NCBI GenBank assembly: GCA_038531745.1
Contig: JBCBBJ010000001.1
Location: forward strand, 62,001 to 126,000
Direction of reading: 5' to 3'
Source: CALLPQ01 sp038531745
GTDB lineage: Bacteria; Pseudomonadota; Alphaproteobacteria; Caulobacterales; Parvularculaceae
DNA length: 64,000 nucleotides
The position numbers and the translations under genes were made by a program. The notes beneath the pieces are model-generated. The model worked only from the letters and a program-made list of their open reading frames with translations, had not been told where the DNA came from and did not search any database. Positions within the stretch are counted from its first letter, which is position 1; every line of letters begins with the position of its first letter. Shown in pieces: positions 35,959 through 48,678 of this stretch.

Positions 35959-36251
35959 CTGGCGCACCCCCCGGGCCGCGTAATCGCGCGATGGGGCATC
36001 ATTGGACCCAGTTGGGTGTGAAAGGGTGCCGGGTTTGTTGGCCATAGCTGTTGGTTGGGGCATGGGCATTGTCCCTGGCACTGACCGAACCCGAAAGCGA
36101 GATTTGGGCGTCCATCATTCTGAGGTTTTCCCGGCGGCGGGTGAGCCATGAGGTAATTTACGGCCCCCTTAGGGCCACCTGTCCATGGGGTCGGCCCCCG
36201 CGATCGCCGTAGATCGCTGCCGCACCTGGCTCGAGATATATGAGGACTTTA

Positions 36252-40308
<4,057 letters not shown>

Positions 40309-40331
<23 letters not shown>

Positions 40332-40589
40332 TAATAACGACAACACGGCCTTTGGAGACCTAGAGCCCATCCATGCAGCAGATCATCCCGGCCACGACCC
40401 CAAGATTGGTCAGCTATCGGACGATAATCTAAAACGAGCGATCACAGAGCCTAAGATAGTCAGTATTTGAAGGTTAAAGGCAATCGGCTTTTTGATGGGA
40501 ATACCCGGGTAAATGAAGCGAAACGCCGTGGGTTTAATAAAGACTGGATCGTACCAGTTATCGATCTTGAGGAAGAAGGTTGGTTGTGA
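40309..40589 (+). pseudogene. Frameshifted ParB-like domain ORF between rpoB and rpoC
   Basis: ATG 40309 opens a 53-codon frame ending at TGA 40468-40470 (..GDLEPIHAADHPGHDPKI.. ..AITEPKIVSI). From 40467 the next frame continues as LKVKGNRLFDGNTRVNEAKR.. and ..DWIVPVIDLEEEGWL, to a TGA at 40587-40589. Adding one T to the TTT run at 40466-40468 would join them as a protein of about 93 residues. The joined sequence resembles ParB/sulfiredoxin-fold domains, with an acidic DGNTRVNEAKRRG (ParB: DGxHRxxAA) followed by VPVI. Its terminal TGA overlaps the start of the next ORF as GTGA, a coupling signature typical of paired genes such as toxin-immunity or toxin-antitoxin. The frameshift could be a sequencing error, decay or recoding. 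Confidence 0.55.
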
Positions 40590-40864
40590 GTGAAGCAATT
40601 AAACAAGGGGATGATGAGGCAGTGACAATTTCGTACGCTGTTCTGACCCGTCTCCTTTCTTTTGCTTTAGTAGAGATTAGCGGCACCGATGATCTACGCA
40701 TCGCTCACAGTGTCGCCGACGTCTTCCATAATCTGCCGGCGGCTTTAGCCAGCGGCACGAAAAGCGCCGATGATATTTTTGCGGAGGTTTATGGCCGCGC
40801 AAAGCGTCATGGTGTTGAGAAAAAGGTTTCTTCGCTGCTGAAAACAGCGGCGGGTAGAGAGTAG
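40586..40864 (+). CDS. Small hypothetical protein encoded between rpoB and rpoC
   Basis: The product is a predicted all-helical, soluble protein of 92 residues (MSEAIKQGDDEAVTISYAVL.. to ..SSLLKTAAGRE), with no cysteine, no signal peptide and no known motif. GTG 40586 is supported by a strong AGGAAGAAGG at 40570-40579 and by its overlap with the stop of the preceding ParB-like frame. A TTG two codons earlier is too close to the site. I do not recognise the family. Its coupling to a ParB-like ORF suggests a partner or immunity role (inference only). rpoC starts 39 bases later, so it lies inside the RNA polymerase operon. Confidence 0.65.
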   Translation: MSEAIKQGDDEAVTISYAVLTRLLSFALVEISGTDDLRIAHSVADVFHNLPAALASGTKSADDIFAEVYGRAKRHGVEKKVSSLLKTAAGRE

Positions 40865-40903
40865 TTTGGCGTTGGCCAAAAGCACAGAAAGGGCACCATA
40901 TCC

Positions 40904-43900
40904 ATGTCCCAGGAAATGATGAACGTCTTCAATCCGGCTGCGTTGCAGTCAACGTTCAACCAGATCCGTATTTCGCTTGCGAGCCCGGAGAAAATTCTCT
41001 CCTGGTCGTTTGGTGAGATCAAAAAACCGGAGACGATTAACTATCGTACGTTCAAGCCGGAACGTGATGGTTTATTCTGTGCACGGATCTTTGGTCCGGT
41101 AAAGGACTATGAGTGCCTATGCGGTAAATATAAGCGCATGAAGTATAAAGGCATCACCTGTGAAAAGTGTGGTGTTGAGGTAACGCTCACCAAGGTGCGC
41201 CGGGACCGCATGGGTCATATTGAATTGGCTGCGCCCGTTGCGCATATCTGGTTTCTCAAATCTTTGCCGTCCCGCATCTCGCTGATGCTTGATATGACGC
41301 TAAAAGATGTGGAGCGGGTTCTCTATTTCGAAAAATATATTGTCATTGAGCCGGGTCTCACCGCGCTGGAGCCCATGCAACTCCTCACCGAAGAGGAGTA
41401 CATGACGGCGCAAGAGGAATTCGGCGAAGATAGCTTTACCGCCGGTATCGGCGCCGAAGCCATTCGCGAAATTCTGATGGCCATGGACCTTGAGGCGATC
41501 TCTGCGCAACTCGCCATTGAAATTGCCGAGGCAACGACGGAGTTGAAGCCCAAAAAGCTCGCCAAGCGCAAAAAGATCATCGACGCGTTTATCCAATCCG
41601 GGAATAAACCCGAATGGATGATCATGACGGTCATTCCGGTGATCCCGCCGGAACTGCGTCCGCTTGTGCCGCTGGACGGGGGCCGTTTTGCCACTTCTGA
41701 CCTTAATGATTTGTACCGCCGGGTCATCAACCGAAACAATCGTCTCAAACGCCTGATCGAATTGCGCGCGCCGGACATCATTGTGCGGAACGAAAAGCGC
41801 ATGCTGCAAGAGGCTGTTGATGCGCTCTTCGATAATGGTCGCCGTGGTCGGGTTATTACGGGTACGAACAAACGCCCGCTAAAATCGCTGTCTGACATGC
41901 TGAAAGGCAAGCAGGGCCGTTTCCGCCAGAACTTGCTCGGCAAGCGCGTGGATTATTCCGGTCGTTCGGTGATTGTTGTGGGTCCTGAGCTTAAGCTCCA
42001 CGAATGTGGCCTACCAAAGAAAATGGCCTTGGAACTGTTCAAGCCGTTTATCTATTCGCGTCTTGACGCCAAGGGTTTGTCCGCCACGGTCAAACAAGCC
42101 AAAAAGCTCGTGGAAAAAGAGCGGCCTGAGGTATGGGACATCCTCGATGAGGTAATCCGCGAACACCCTGTGATGCTGAACCGCGCGCCGACACTCCACC
42201 GATTGGGTATTCAGGCGTTTGAACCCAAGCTGATTGAGGGCAAAGCAATTCAGCTTCACCCGTTGGTGTGTACCGCGTTTAACGCTGACTTTGACGGCGA
42301 CCAGATGGCTGTCCACGTGCCTTTGTCGCTAGAAGCGCAGCTCGAGGCGCGCGTCCTGATGATGTCTACCAACAACATCCTGTCACCCGCGAACGGTAAA
42401 CCGATTATTGTTCCGTCCCAGGACATTGTTCTCGGTCTCTATTATATCTCGCTGATGAAAGAGGGTGAGCCGGGCGAAGGCATGACCTTTGGTACCATCG
42501 AGGAAATTCAGCATGCGCTCGATGCGGGCGTTGTCTCGCTCCACGCTAAAGTGAAAGCCCTGTGGGAGTCCGTTGATCTTGATGGCAATCCAATTCGCGA
42601 AATTGTTGAGACCACCCCGGGCCGCATGAAGGTTGCACAGGTGCTGCCCAAGGACGGCAATGTGCCGTTCGAGGTGATCAATCAACTCCTCACCAAGAAA
42701 TCAATCCAGGGATTGATTGATGTTGTCTACCGCCATTGCGGTCAGAAAAAGACGGTCATCTTTGCCGATCACATTATGGATCTTGGTTTCAAGGAAGCGT
42801 GCAAGGCCGGTATCTCCTTTGGTAAGGATGACATGATTATTCCCGAGGCGAAGACGGCGCTAGTGGAAGAAACACGCCTTCTCGTGCGGGACTATGAGCA
42901 GCAATATGCTGACGGCTTCATCACGCGCGGTGAGAAATACAATAAAGTCATCGACGCCTGGGCGAAGTGTACGGACAAAGTTGCCGACGAGATGATGAAG
43001 GAAATCTCCACCGCCGAGATCGATAAGGTTCTGGGCCAGGAGATGGAGATCAACTCGGTCTATATGATGTCCCATTCCGGTGCGCGGGGCTCGCCAACGC
43101 AAATGCGTCAGCTGGGTGCCATGCGTGGTCTAATGGCCAAGCCATCGGGTGAGATTATTGAGACACCGATCATTTCCAACTTTAAGGAAGGTCTGACGGT
43201 TCTTGAATATTTTAACTCCACCCACGGAGCACGGAAGGGTTTGGCCGATACGGCATTGAAAACCGCAAACTCCGGCTATCTCACGCGGCGTCTTGTTGAC
43301 GTGGCGCAAGATTGCATCATCCGTGAAGTTGATTGCGGCACAACCGAGGGCATTACCCTTGGTCCCGTGGTCAAGTCCGGTGATATCGTCGTGCCTTTGT
43401 CCCAGCGTATTCTGGGCCGGACATTACTTGATGATATCGTTGATCAGGAAGGGAATATTGTTGGCAAAACCGGCGATGAGGTTGACGAGGCGCAATCTGA
43501 ACTGATTGAGAAATCGGGCGTTCAAACCGTCCGTGTACGCTCACCGCTCACCTGTGAGACCCAGGTGGGGATTTGCGCCAAATGTTATGGCCGTGATCTG
43601 GCGCGCGGTAGCCATGTGAATATTGGCGAAGCCGTTGGCGTAATCGCCGCCCAGTCTATCGGGGAGCCAGGCACGCAGTTGACCATGCGGACGTTCCACG
43701 TGGGCGGTACGGCGCAAGTGGGGGATACCTCCTTCATTGAGGCGAGCCACGAGGGCACAATCAAACTGGAAGCCCGCAATGTTGTTAAAGACTCCGATGG
43801 CGATTTGATCGTCATGGGACGGAACACATTGATCAAGATCATTGCCGCCGATGATACTGAAAGCGCGTCCTTCAAGGTGAGCCACGGCACCAAATTGCGC

Positions 43901-45223
43901 GTCGATGATGGCTCGAAGGTTGAGCGCGGTCAGCGGCTGGCCGACTGGGATCCCTACACTATCCCAATCCTGACCGAACTTGCCGGTAAGGTAAAATATG
44001 AGGATTTGGCCGAGGGTCTCTCCATCAGCGTGATCGCCGATGAGGCAACCGGTCTGTCGTCAAAAGTCGTGTCCGATTGGCGCTCTAACCCCCGGGCGGC
44101 TGACTTGAAGCCATCCATTGTTGTTGTGGACAAAGATGGCGAGCCGCTGAAACTGGAATCCGGTAATGACGCGCGCTACACGCTGCCCGTTGATGCTGTT
44201 TTGTCGGTTGAAGATGGTGAAGATGTGCGTGTGGGTGATGCCCTAGCGCGGATCCCCACGGAGGGCGCGAAGACCAAGGACATCACCGGTGGTCTGCCCC
44301 GTGTTGCGGAGCTGTTTGAGGCGCGCCGCCCGAAAGACCATGCCATCATCGCAGAAGTTGATGGCAAGGTTGAGTTTGGCCGCGATTACAAGAACAAGCG
44401 CCGGATCACCATTGTGCCCACGGACGAAAGCATGGAGCCGGTGGATTATCTGGTGCCCAAAGGCAAACACATTGCCGTGCAGGAAGGCGACTTCATTGCC
44501 AAAGGCGAATATCTTATGGACGGTAACCCCGCGCCGCACGATATTCTTGCCATCATGGGTATTGAGCCGCTTGCTGACTATCTGATCAATGAGATTCAGG
44601 AAGTCTATCGATTGCAGGGTGTACCGATCAATGACAAGCATATTGAAGTGATCGTGCGTCAGATGCTCCAGAAATATGAGGTCACTGATCCAGGTGACTC
44701 CCTCTATATGAAAGAGGAGCATGTGGATAAGGTTGAGTTCGAGGAAACCGTGGCGCAGCTCGATAATCTCGGGAAGACCCCGCCCAAGGGTGTACCGGTC
44801 TTGTTGGGGATCACGAAGGCATCACTTCAAACGCGTTCCTTTATCTCGGCAGCATCCTTCCAGGAGACGACCCGTGTGCTCACCGAAGCGGCGGTTCAAG
44901 GCAAAGTTGATAACCTTGAAGGGCTCAAGGAAAACGTCATTGTTGGCCGCTTGATCCCGGCCGGTACCGGCGGTGTCATGGCGGCGCATCAGCTTGAGGC
45001 TGACCGGCGGGATGGGGTCTTGTTGGCCGAGCGCGAAGAGCGAGCCAACGCCGCTGCTCTGCCACCAGCGGGCGGCGATGTTGGCGACGGTATCCCGGGT
45101 GAGGCTCCCTTGGCCGCAGAGCCGGGGCGTGTTGACGATATCGACGCATTCTTCAAAACTGAAGACGCGCCCTCTCCGGCGACATCAACGGAAGATATGG
45201 CGCCCGACGGAGAGAATGCCTAG
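40904..45223 (+). CDS. rpoC: DNA-directed RNA polymerase subunit beta'
   Basis: The 1439-residue beta' subunit has the N-terminal zinc ribbon (CLCGKYKRMKYKGITCEKCG, about 71-90), the active-site NADFDGDQM (three Mg-binding aspartates, about 460-468), and a second zinc site made of cysteines in VDCGT, LTCETQVGICAKC. Bridge helix and trigger loop sequences are intact (SHSGARGSPTQMRQLGAMRG, MTMRTFHVGG-type). The C-terminal tail is a Pro/Ala/Asp-rich extension (VDDIDAFFKTEDAPSPATS). GAAAGGG lies ten bases before ATG 40904. It is followed by a strong terminator, so rpsL-rpsG-fusA do not follow as in the common arrangement. Confidence 0.98.
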   Translation: MSQEMMNVFNPAALQSTFNQIRISLASPEKILSWSFGEIKKPETINYRTFKPERDGLFCARIFGPVKDYECLCGKYKRMKYKGITCEKCGVEVTLTKVRRDRMGHIELAAPVAHIWFLKSLPSRISLMLDMTLKDVERVLYFEKYIVIEPGLTALEPMQLLTEEEYMTAQEEFGEDSFTAGIGAEAIREILMAMDLEAISAQLAIEIAEATTELKPKKLAKRKKIIDAFIQSGNKPEWMIMTVIPVIPPELRPLVPLDGGRFATSDLNDLYRRVINRNNRLKRLIELRAPDIIVRNEKRMLQEAVDALFDNGRRGRVITGTNKRPLKSLSDMLKGKQGRFRQNLLGKRVDYSGRSVIVVGPELKLHECGLPKKMALELFKPFIYSRLDAKGLSATVKQAKKLVEKERPEVWDILDEVIREHPVMLNRAPTLHRLGIQAFEPKLIEGKAIQLHPLVCTAFNADFDGDQMAVHVPLSLEAQLEARVLMMSTNNILSPANGKPIIVPSQDIVLGLYYISLMKEGEPGEGMTFGTIEEIQHALDAGVVSLHAKVKALWESVDLDGNPIREIVETTPGRMKVAQVLPKDGNVPFEVINQLLTKKSIQGLIDVVYRHCGQKKTVIFADHIMDLGFKEACKAGISFGKDDMIIPEAKTALVEETRLLVRDYEQQYADGFITRGEKYNKVIDAWAKCTDKVADEMMKEISTAEIDKVLGQEMEINSVYMMSHSGARGSPTQMRQLGAMRGLMAKPSGEIIETPIISNFKEGLTVLEYFNSTHGARKGLADTALKTANSGYLTRRLVDVAQDCIIREVDCGTTEGITLGPVVKSGDIVVPLSQRILGRTLLDDIVDQEGNIVGKTGDEVDEAQSELIEKSGVQTVRVRSPLTCETQVGICAKCYGRDLARGSHVNIGEAVGVIAAQSIGEPGTQLTMRTFHVGGTAQVGDTSFIEASHEGTIKLEARNVVKDSDGDLIVMGRNTLIKIIAADDTESASFKVSHGTKLRVDDGSKVERGQRLADWDPYTIPILTELAGKVKYEDLAEGLSISVIADEATGLSSKVVSDWRSNPRAADLKPSIVVVDKDGEPLKLESGNDARYTLPVDAVLSVEDGEDVRVGDALARIPTEGAKTKDITGGLPRVAELFEARRPKDHAIIAEVDGKVEFGRDYKNKRRITIVPTDESMEPVDYLVPKGKHIAVQEGDFIAKGEYLMDGNPAPHDILAIMGIEPLADYLINEIQEVYRLQGVPINDKHIEVIVRQMLQKYEVTDPGDSLYMKEEHVDKVEFEETVAQLDNLGKTPPKGVPVLLGITKASLQTRSFISAASFQETTRVLTEAAVQGKVDNLEGLKENVIVGRLIPAGTGGVMAAHQLEADRRDGVLLAEREERANAAALPPAGGDVGDGIPGEAPLAAEPGRVDDIDAFFKTEDAPSPATSTEDMAPDGENA

Positions 45224-45261
45224 CGAGATGCCGTCGCTTTCCGGCTGAGCGTTTGAACATC

Positions 45262-45294
45262 AAAAAGGGCTGGCTTTCACGAGCCAGCCTTTTT
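45262..45294 (+). terminator. Rho-independent terminator after rpoC
   Basis: AAAAAGGGCTGGCT, a 6-base loop and AGCCAGCCTTTTT form a stem of 8 G/C-rich pairs extended by A-T pairs, with a T run. It lies 38 bases past the rpoC stop and ends the transcription unit before eda. Confidence 0.92.
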
Positions 45295-45327
45295 CTATAA
45301 AAGGGATAGGAATCCGAAGGGACAACC

Positions 45328-45942
45328 ATGCTTGAAATATTGAAAACGGTCCGGGTCTTGCCGGTTATTGAAATCGACAATGCCGACGATGCAGTGCCGT
45401 TGGCGGAGGCGTTAGTTGCGGGCGGGGTAACGGTTTTCGAGTTCACCATGCGTACGCCCGCGGCGCTAGATGCCCTCAAAATTGCGAAAAAAGCCGTCAG
45501 TAAAGCAACCATTGGTATGGGAACGGTTTGTAACCGCGAACAGGGTTATAGCGCCATTGATGCGGGTGCCGATTTTTTGGTGACGCCGGGCACAACCCTT
45601 GGGCTTCTGGATCTTGCCACCAGCATTAACGAGCCGGTGCTCATGGGGGCGGCAACACCGTCCGACGTGATGGCAATCCGTGACCGCGATATCACCTTGA
45701 TGAAGTTCTTTCCGGCTGTGCCAGCGGGCGGGCGTGCCTATTTGAAAGCGTTCGCGGGTCCTTTCCCCGACGTCACATTTTGCCCCACCGGTGGGATCGG
45801 CCGGGATGATGTTGATGCTTTCTTGGCGTTGCCGAACGTGGTCTGTGTTGGCGGATCATGGGTTGCACCGCGTACCGCAATAAAGGCGAAGGACTGGGCA
45901 GCCATTACGGCGAATGCAAAGTTCGCTTCAGGGCAGCAGTAG
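45328..45942 (+). CDS. eda: KDPG / 4-hydroxy-2-oxoglutarate aldolase
   Basis: The 204-residue class I aldolase of the Entner-Doudoroff pathway splits 2-keto-3-deoxy-6-phosphogluconate into pyruvate and glyceraldehyde 3-phosphate. The Schiff base lysine is in LMKFFPAVPAGG (about residue 131). The phosphate-binding CPTGGIGRDDVDAFLALPNVVCVGGSWVAP segment is typical (quoted only as a landmark; key glycines are GGIG and GGSW). The catalytic glutamate is in FEFTMRTP. It stands alone behind the rpoC terminator. edd and zwf are not in the window, though pgi begins at its end. Confidence 0.93.
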   Translation: MLEILKTVRVLPVIEIDNADDAVPLAEALVAGGVTVFEFTMRTPAALDALKIAKKAVSKATIGMGTVCNREQGYSAIDAGADFLVTPGTTLGLLDLATSINEPVLMGAATPSDVMAIRDRDITLMKFFPAVPAGGRAYLKAFAGPFPDVTFCPTGGIGRDDVDAFLALPNVVCVGGSWVAPRTAIKAKDWAAITANAKFASGQQ

Positions 45943-46059
45943 GTTTGCACGACGTTCTTTTTTTCCCGATAACTGGGTGAAGACAGAGATCATCACACTG
46001 CAGGCCAAGGGATCACTGCTTCGCTCGTCACAGATGTGGACTCGCTTCAAAATCTATAT

Positions 46060-46168
46060 CTCCCCGTGGTCTGACCATGGGTGCCGTGACGTTGTGAAAT
46101 GGCTTTCTATTAATAATACTCGGTAGGCGGATAACCCTGCACCCCGCGATCAGGTCGCGGGGAGGCGG
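46060..46168 (+). repeat. Dispersed two-hairpin repeat, family 1, copy C (complete)
   Basis: Hairpin 1 is CTCCCCGTGGTCTGACCATG, with a TACTCGGTAGGCGGATAAC core, and hairpin 2 is CCCCGCGATCAGGTCGCGGGG (given as CCCCGCGA and TCGCGGGG arms), ending GGAGGCGG. It has the same order as the element at 21324. It lies between eda and the convergent purQ, where no gene is seen. Confidence 0.8.
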
Positions 46169-46228
46169 CTCCAAAAATCTGCAGTCCCTTGGTAAGCGCA
46201 GCGTCAACGCGGGACTTTTCTAAGGGAC

Positions 46229-46894
46229 CTATCCTGACGCCGCTATGACGGCTTGCCTGAAAAAGCTTAGCCCATCATCGCCGCCGAGCAGGGGGGAGAT
46301 GACCCGCTCCGGATGGGGCATCATGCCGAGAACGGTCCCGCTCTCATTGACGATAGCGGCGATGTCGCGGGCCGAGCCATTTGGGTTATCCACATAGCGA
46401 AGTGCAATGCGGCCCTCCGTCTCCAGACGATCCAGGGTGTCGTTATCGGCGAAATAATTCCCGTCATGGTGGGCCACGGGAAAGTCAAGATACTGACCAT
46501 CGGTGAGGCCCCGGGTGAAATGGCTTTGGGTATTGCATACCCGCACGGTGACCGTGCGACACACAAAGTTCAGATTTTTATTGCGCAGGAGCGCCCCCGG
46601 GAGCAGGCCCGTTTCGGTTAAAATCTGAAACCCATTACAAATACCGATCACCGGTACACCGGCCTTGGCTTTGTCGATAACGGCCCGGGTTATGGGGGAG
46701 TGCGCCGCCATGGCACCGGACCGTAAATAATCGCCATAGGAAAACCCGCCCGGTAGGACAATCAGATCACTATCGGGCAGATCGGTGTCCCCATGCCAGA
46801 CCATGGCCGGGTCTTTACCCGTGACGGCATTGAGCGCCACAGCCGCGTCACGGTCACAGTTAGAGGCGGGATAGACGATGATGGCGGTTTTCAT
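46229..46894 (-). CDS. purQ: Phosphoribosylformylglycinamidine synthase subunit PurQ (glutaminase)
   Basis: The 221-residue class I glutamine amidotransferase subunit of the three-part FGAM synthase (PurLQS) releases ammonia from glutamine for purine synthesis. The nucleophile is C86 in GICNGFQIL, and the catalytic H/E are in MPHPERV near the C-terminus. The N-terminal YPASNCDRDAA and the GGFSYGDYLRSGAMAA loop are family specific. The gene follows purS by seven bases in a purC-purS-purQ operon. purL is not adjacent. Confidence 0.96.
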   Translation of the reverse strand: MKTAIIVYPASNCDRDAAVALNAVTGKDPAMVWHGDTDLPDSDLIVLPGGFSYGDYLRSGAMAAHSPITRAVIDKAKAGVPVIGICNGFQILTETGLLPGALLRNKNLNFVCRTVTVRVCNTQSHFTRGLTDGQYLDFPVAHHDGNYFADNDTLDRLETEGRIALRYVDNPNGSARDIAAIVNESGTVLGMMPHPERVISPLLGGDDGLSFFRQAVIAASG

Positions 46895-46901
46895 GGGGCT
46901 G

Positions 46902-47147
46902 TCACTCGGCCACGAATTCGATTGCGTAGTTTTCCATCACCGGGTTTGCCAGCAGCGCCTGGCACATCTTGTCGAGGTCGGCGCGCGCGGCACCCTCATC
47001 ACGATGATTAAGGTCCAGCTCAATGACCTTGCCCTGACGCACATTGTGCGCGCCCGCAAAGCCAAGCCCCGCAAGGGCGTTTTCAATGGCTTTGCCCTGG
47101 GGGTCAAGAACACCGGATTTCAGGGTGATATGGATACGCGCTTTCAT
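46902..47147 (-). CDS. purS: Phosphoribosylformylglycinamidine synthase subunit PurS
   Basis: The 81-residue small subunit of FGAM synthase dimerises and bridges PurQ and PurL. Recognisable segments are the N-terminal beta strand KARIHITLKSGVLDPQG, the KAIENALAGLGF helix, VRQGKVIELDL and the C-terminal NPVMENYAIEF. Length and position between purC and purQ fit the usual alphaproteobacterial and Gram-positive order. Confidence 0.95.
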   Translation of the reverse strand: MKARIHITLKSGVLDPQGKAIENALAGLGFAGAHNVRQGKVIELDLNHRDEGAARADLDKMCQALLANPVMENYAIEFVAE

Positions 47148-47165
47148 GGGGTCATCGGTCCTTTA

Positions 47166-48011
47166 CTAATCGTCCGTGTCCGCTGTTTTTGGGCCCACTG
47201 TTTCTGGCTTTGGCACGGGTTTGACGCCTTCGCTTATCTTGCCATTATCACTGACGAGAACCGGGCCCTTGCCGCCATGGAATTCTGAATCGCGCAAGAT
47301 GCCGAGGCGCCGTGCCACCTCCCGATACGCATCAATCACATTGCCGAGGTCTTTGCGGAACCGGTCTTTATCCATGACGTCGTCGGTTTCCATATCCCAC
47401 AGGCGACAGCTGTCCGGGCTGATTTCATCGGCCAAGACAAGCCGCATAAGCTCGCCTTCATAATGACGCCCAAACTCCAGTTTGAAATCGACGAGCCGGA
47501 TGCCAACGGCGGCAAACATACCCGACAAAAAATCATTGATACGCAACGCCATGGACATCATGTCATCAATTTCTTGGGGATTGGCCCAGTTGAAAGCCGT
47601 GATGTGTTCCTCGGAGACAAGCGGGTCGCCAAGGTCATCGTCCTTGTAGTAAAATTCTATAATAGAGCGGGGCAGGGTTGCGCCATCCTCCACGCCGAGC
47701 CGCTTGACCAACGTGCCGGCGGCGACGTTGCGTACCACAACTTCCAAGGGGACGATCTCAACCTGGCGCACCAATTGTTCGCGCATGTTCAGACGCTTGA
47801 TAAAATGGGTGGGGATAGAAATCGTTTCCAGCGATTTCATAATGAATTCTGAAATCCGATTATTCAGAACGCCTTTCCCCTCCAGCACCGCGTGCTTTTG
47901 ATTGTTGAAGGCGGTGGCGTCATCCTTGAAATATTGGATGATCGTGCCAGGCTCCGGCCCCTCATAGAGGATCTTTGCCTTGCCTTCGTAAATCTGTTTG
48001 CGCCGGGACAT
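47166..48011 (-). CDS. purC: Phosphoribosylaminoimidazole-succinocarboxamide synthase
   Basis: The 281-residue SAICAR synthetase joins CAIR and aspartate with ATP in purine synthesis. Marks are YEGKAKILYEG at the start, LEVVVRNVAAGTLVKRLG, LVDFKLEFGRH and EISPDSCRLWD. Residues after about 245 (GPVLVSDNGKISEGVKPVPKP) form an extra Pro/Lys-rich tail beyond the usual roughly 240-residue fold. It starts the purC-purS-purQ group. The 315 bases between it and the divergent DUF1476 gene must contain both promoters, but no clear element was identified. Confidence 0.96.
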   Translation of the reverse strand: MSRRKQIYEGKAKILYEGPEPGTIIQYFKDDATAFNNQKHAVLEGKGVLNNRISEFIMKSLETISIPTHFIKRLNMREQLVRQVEIVPLEVVVRNVAAGTLVKRLGVEDGATLPRSIIEFYYKDDDLGDPLVSEEHITAFNWANPQEIDDMMSMALRINDFLSGMFAAVGIRLVDFKLEFGRHYEGELMRLVLADEISPDSCRLWDMETDDVMDKDRFRKDLGNVIDAYREVARRLGILRDSEFHGGKGPVLVSDNGKISEGVKPVPKPETVGPKTADTDD

Positions 48012-48326
48012 GAAATTCCTTTTGTGCGGGTTCAGGAGAGGCGCCGGGCCGTTCCACCCGTTGTGGTGGGCTTCAGGGATTGGTGGGGGGCGGGCCGGGG
48101 GTAGCTGGAATCAGGCCGCTGTCAGACGCCGGTGGGTAGCACGTCTGACGGGTCGGTAAAAGCAAAACCGGGCCATCCCGACGCGGCTTTCACCCGGGCC
48201 GCATTTCGTCTGCGCCGCGGGATTGCGGGGCTTCGGGGGCTTCAGTAGAACGAAGCTATATAGATCGACCGCCAGGGCACGCCTGAAAAAAAGGTGCGCC
48301 TCCCGCGTGATAACAGGAAAAACGCC

Positions 48327-48650
48327 ATGACCGGGTTTAATGACCGCGAAGACAAATTCGAACAGCAGTTTGCCCATGACCAAGCCTTGCAATTCAAGGT
48401 GGAGGCACGGCGTAACAAGATGCTGGGCCTGTGGGCCGCGGGCTTAATGGGCCTAGAAGGGGAAGAGGCCGACGCCTACGCAAAAACGGTTATTCGCGCC
48501 GATCTGGAAGAGCCGGGTGATGAAGACGTGTTCCGCAAAATTCGCGGTGACCTCGATAAAGCCAAGGTTGAGCAGTCCGACCACCAGATCCGCCGCCAAA
48601 TGGAAAGCCTCCTGCAAGAGGCAAAAGCGGAAATCCGCGCGCAAATGTAA
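48327..48650 (+). CDS. DUF1476 protein (F1-ATPase zeta subunit-like inhibitor)
   Basis: The 107-residue, charged, helical protein begins MTGFNDREDKFEQQFAHDQ and contains the conserved ARRNKMLGLWAAGLMGL and EADAYAKTVIRADLEEPGDED segments of DUF1476. In Paracoccus denitrificans the founding member is the zeta subunit, which inhibits ATP hydrolysis by F1Fo-ATP synthase, so that role is expected here by homology. ATG 48327 has ACAGGAAA six bases upstream and is the family start. An 11-codon longer frame is rejected. An SDR gene follows after 28 bases. Confidence 0.93.
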   Translation: MTGFNDREDKFEQQFAHDQALQFKVEARRNKMLGLWAAGLMGLEGEEADAYAKTVIRADLEEPGDEDVFRKIRGDLDKAKVEQSDHQIRRQMESLLQEAKAEIRAQM

Positions 48651-48678
48651 CGCCAAGCTGGCGAAAGGACTACAAAAT

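Noticed and set aside
35712..36149. Minus-strand ORF of 145 codons upstream of rpoB
   Set aside because: It is Pro/Gln/Arg-rich without motif, lies across the attenuator stem and has no ribosome binding site.
40373..40432. Short frame MQQIIPATTPRLVSYRTII in the rpoB-rpoC spacer
   Set aside because: It has only 19 codons and no ribosome binding site, and it competes with the more protein-like frame A that matches the ParB-like reading.
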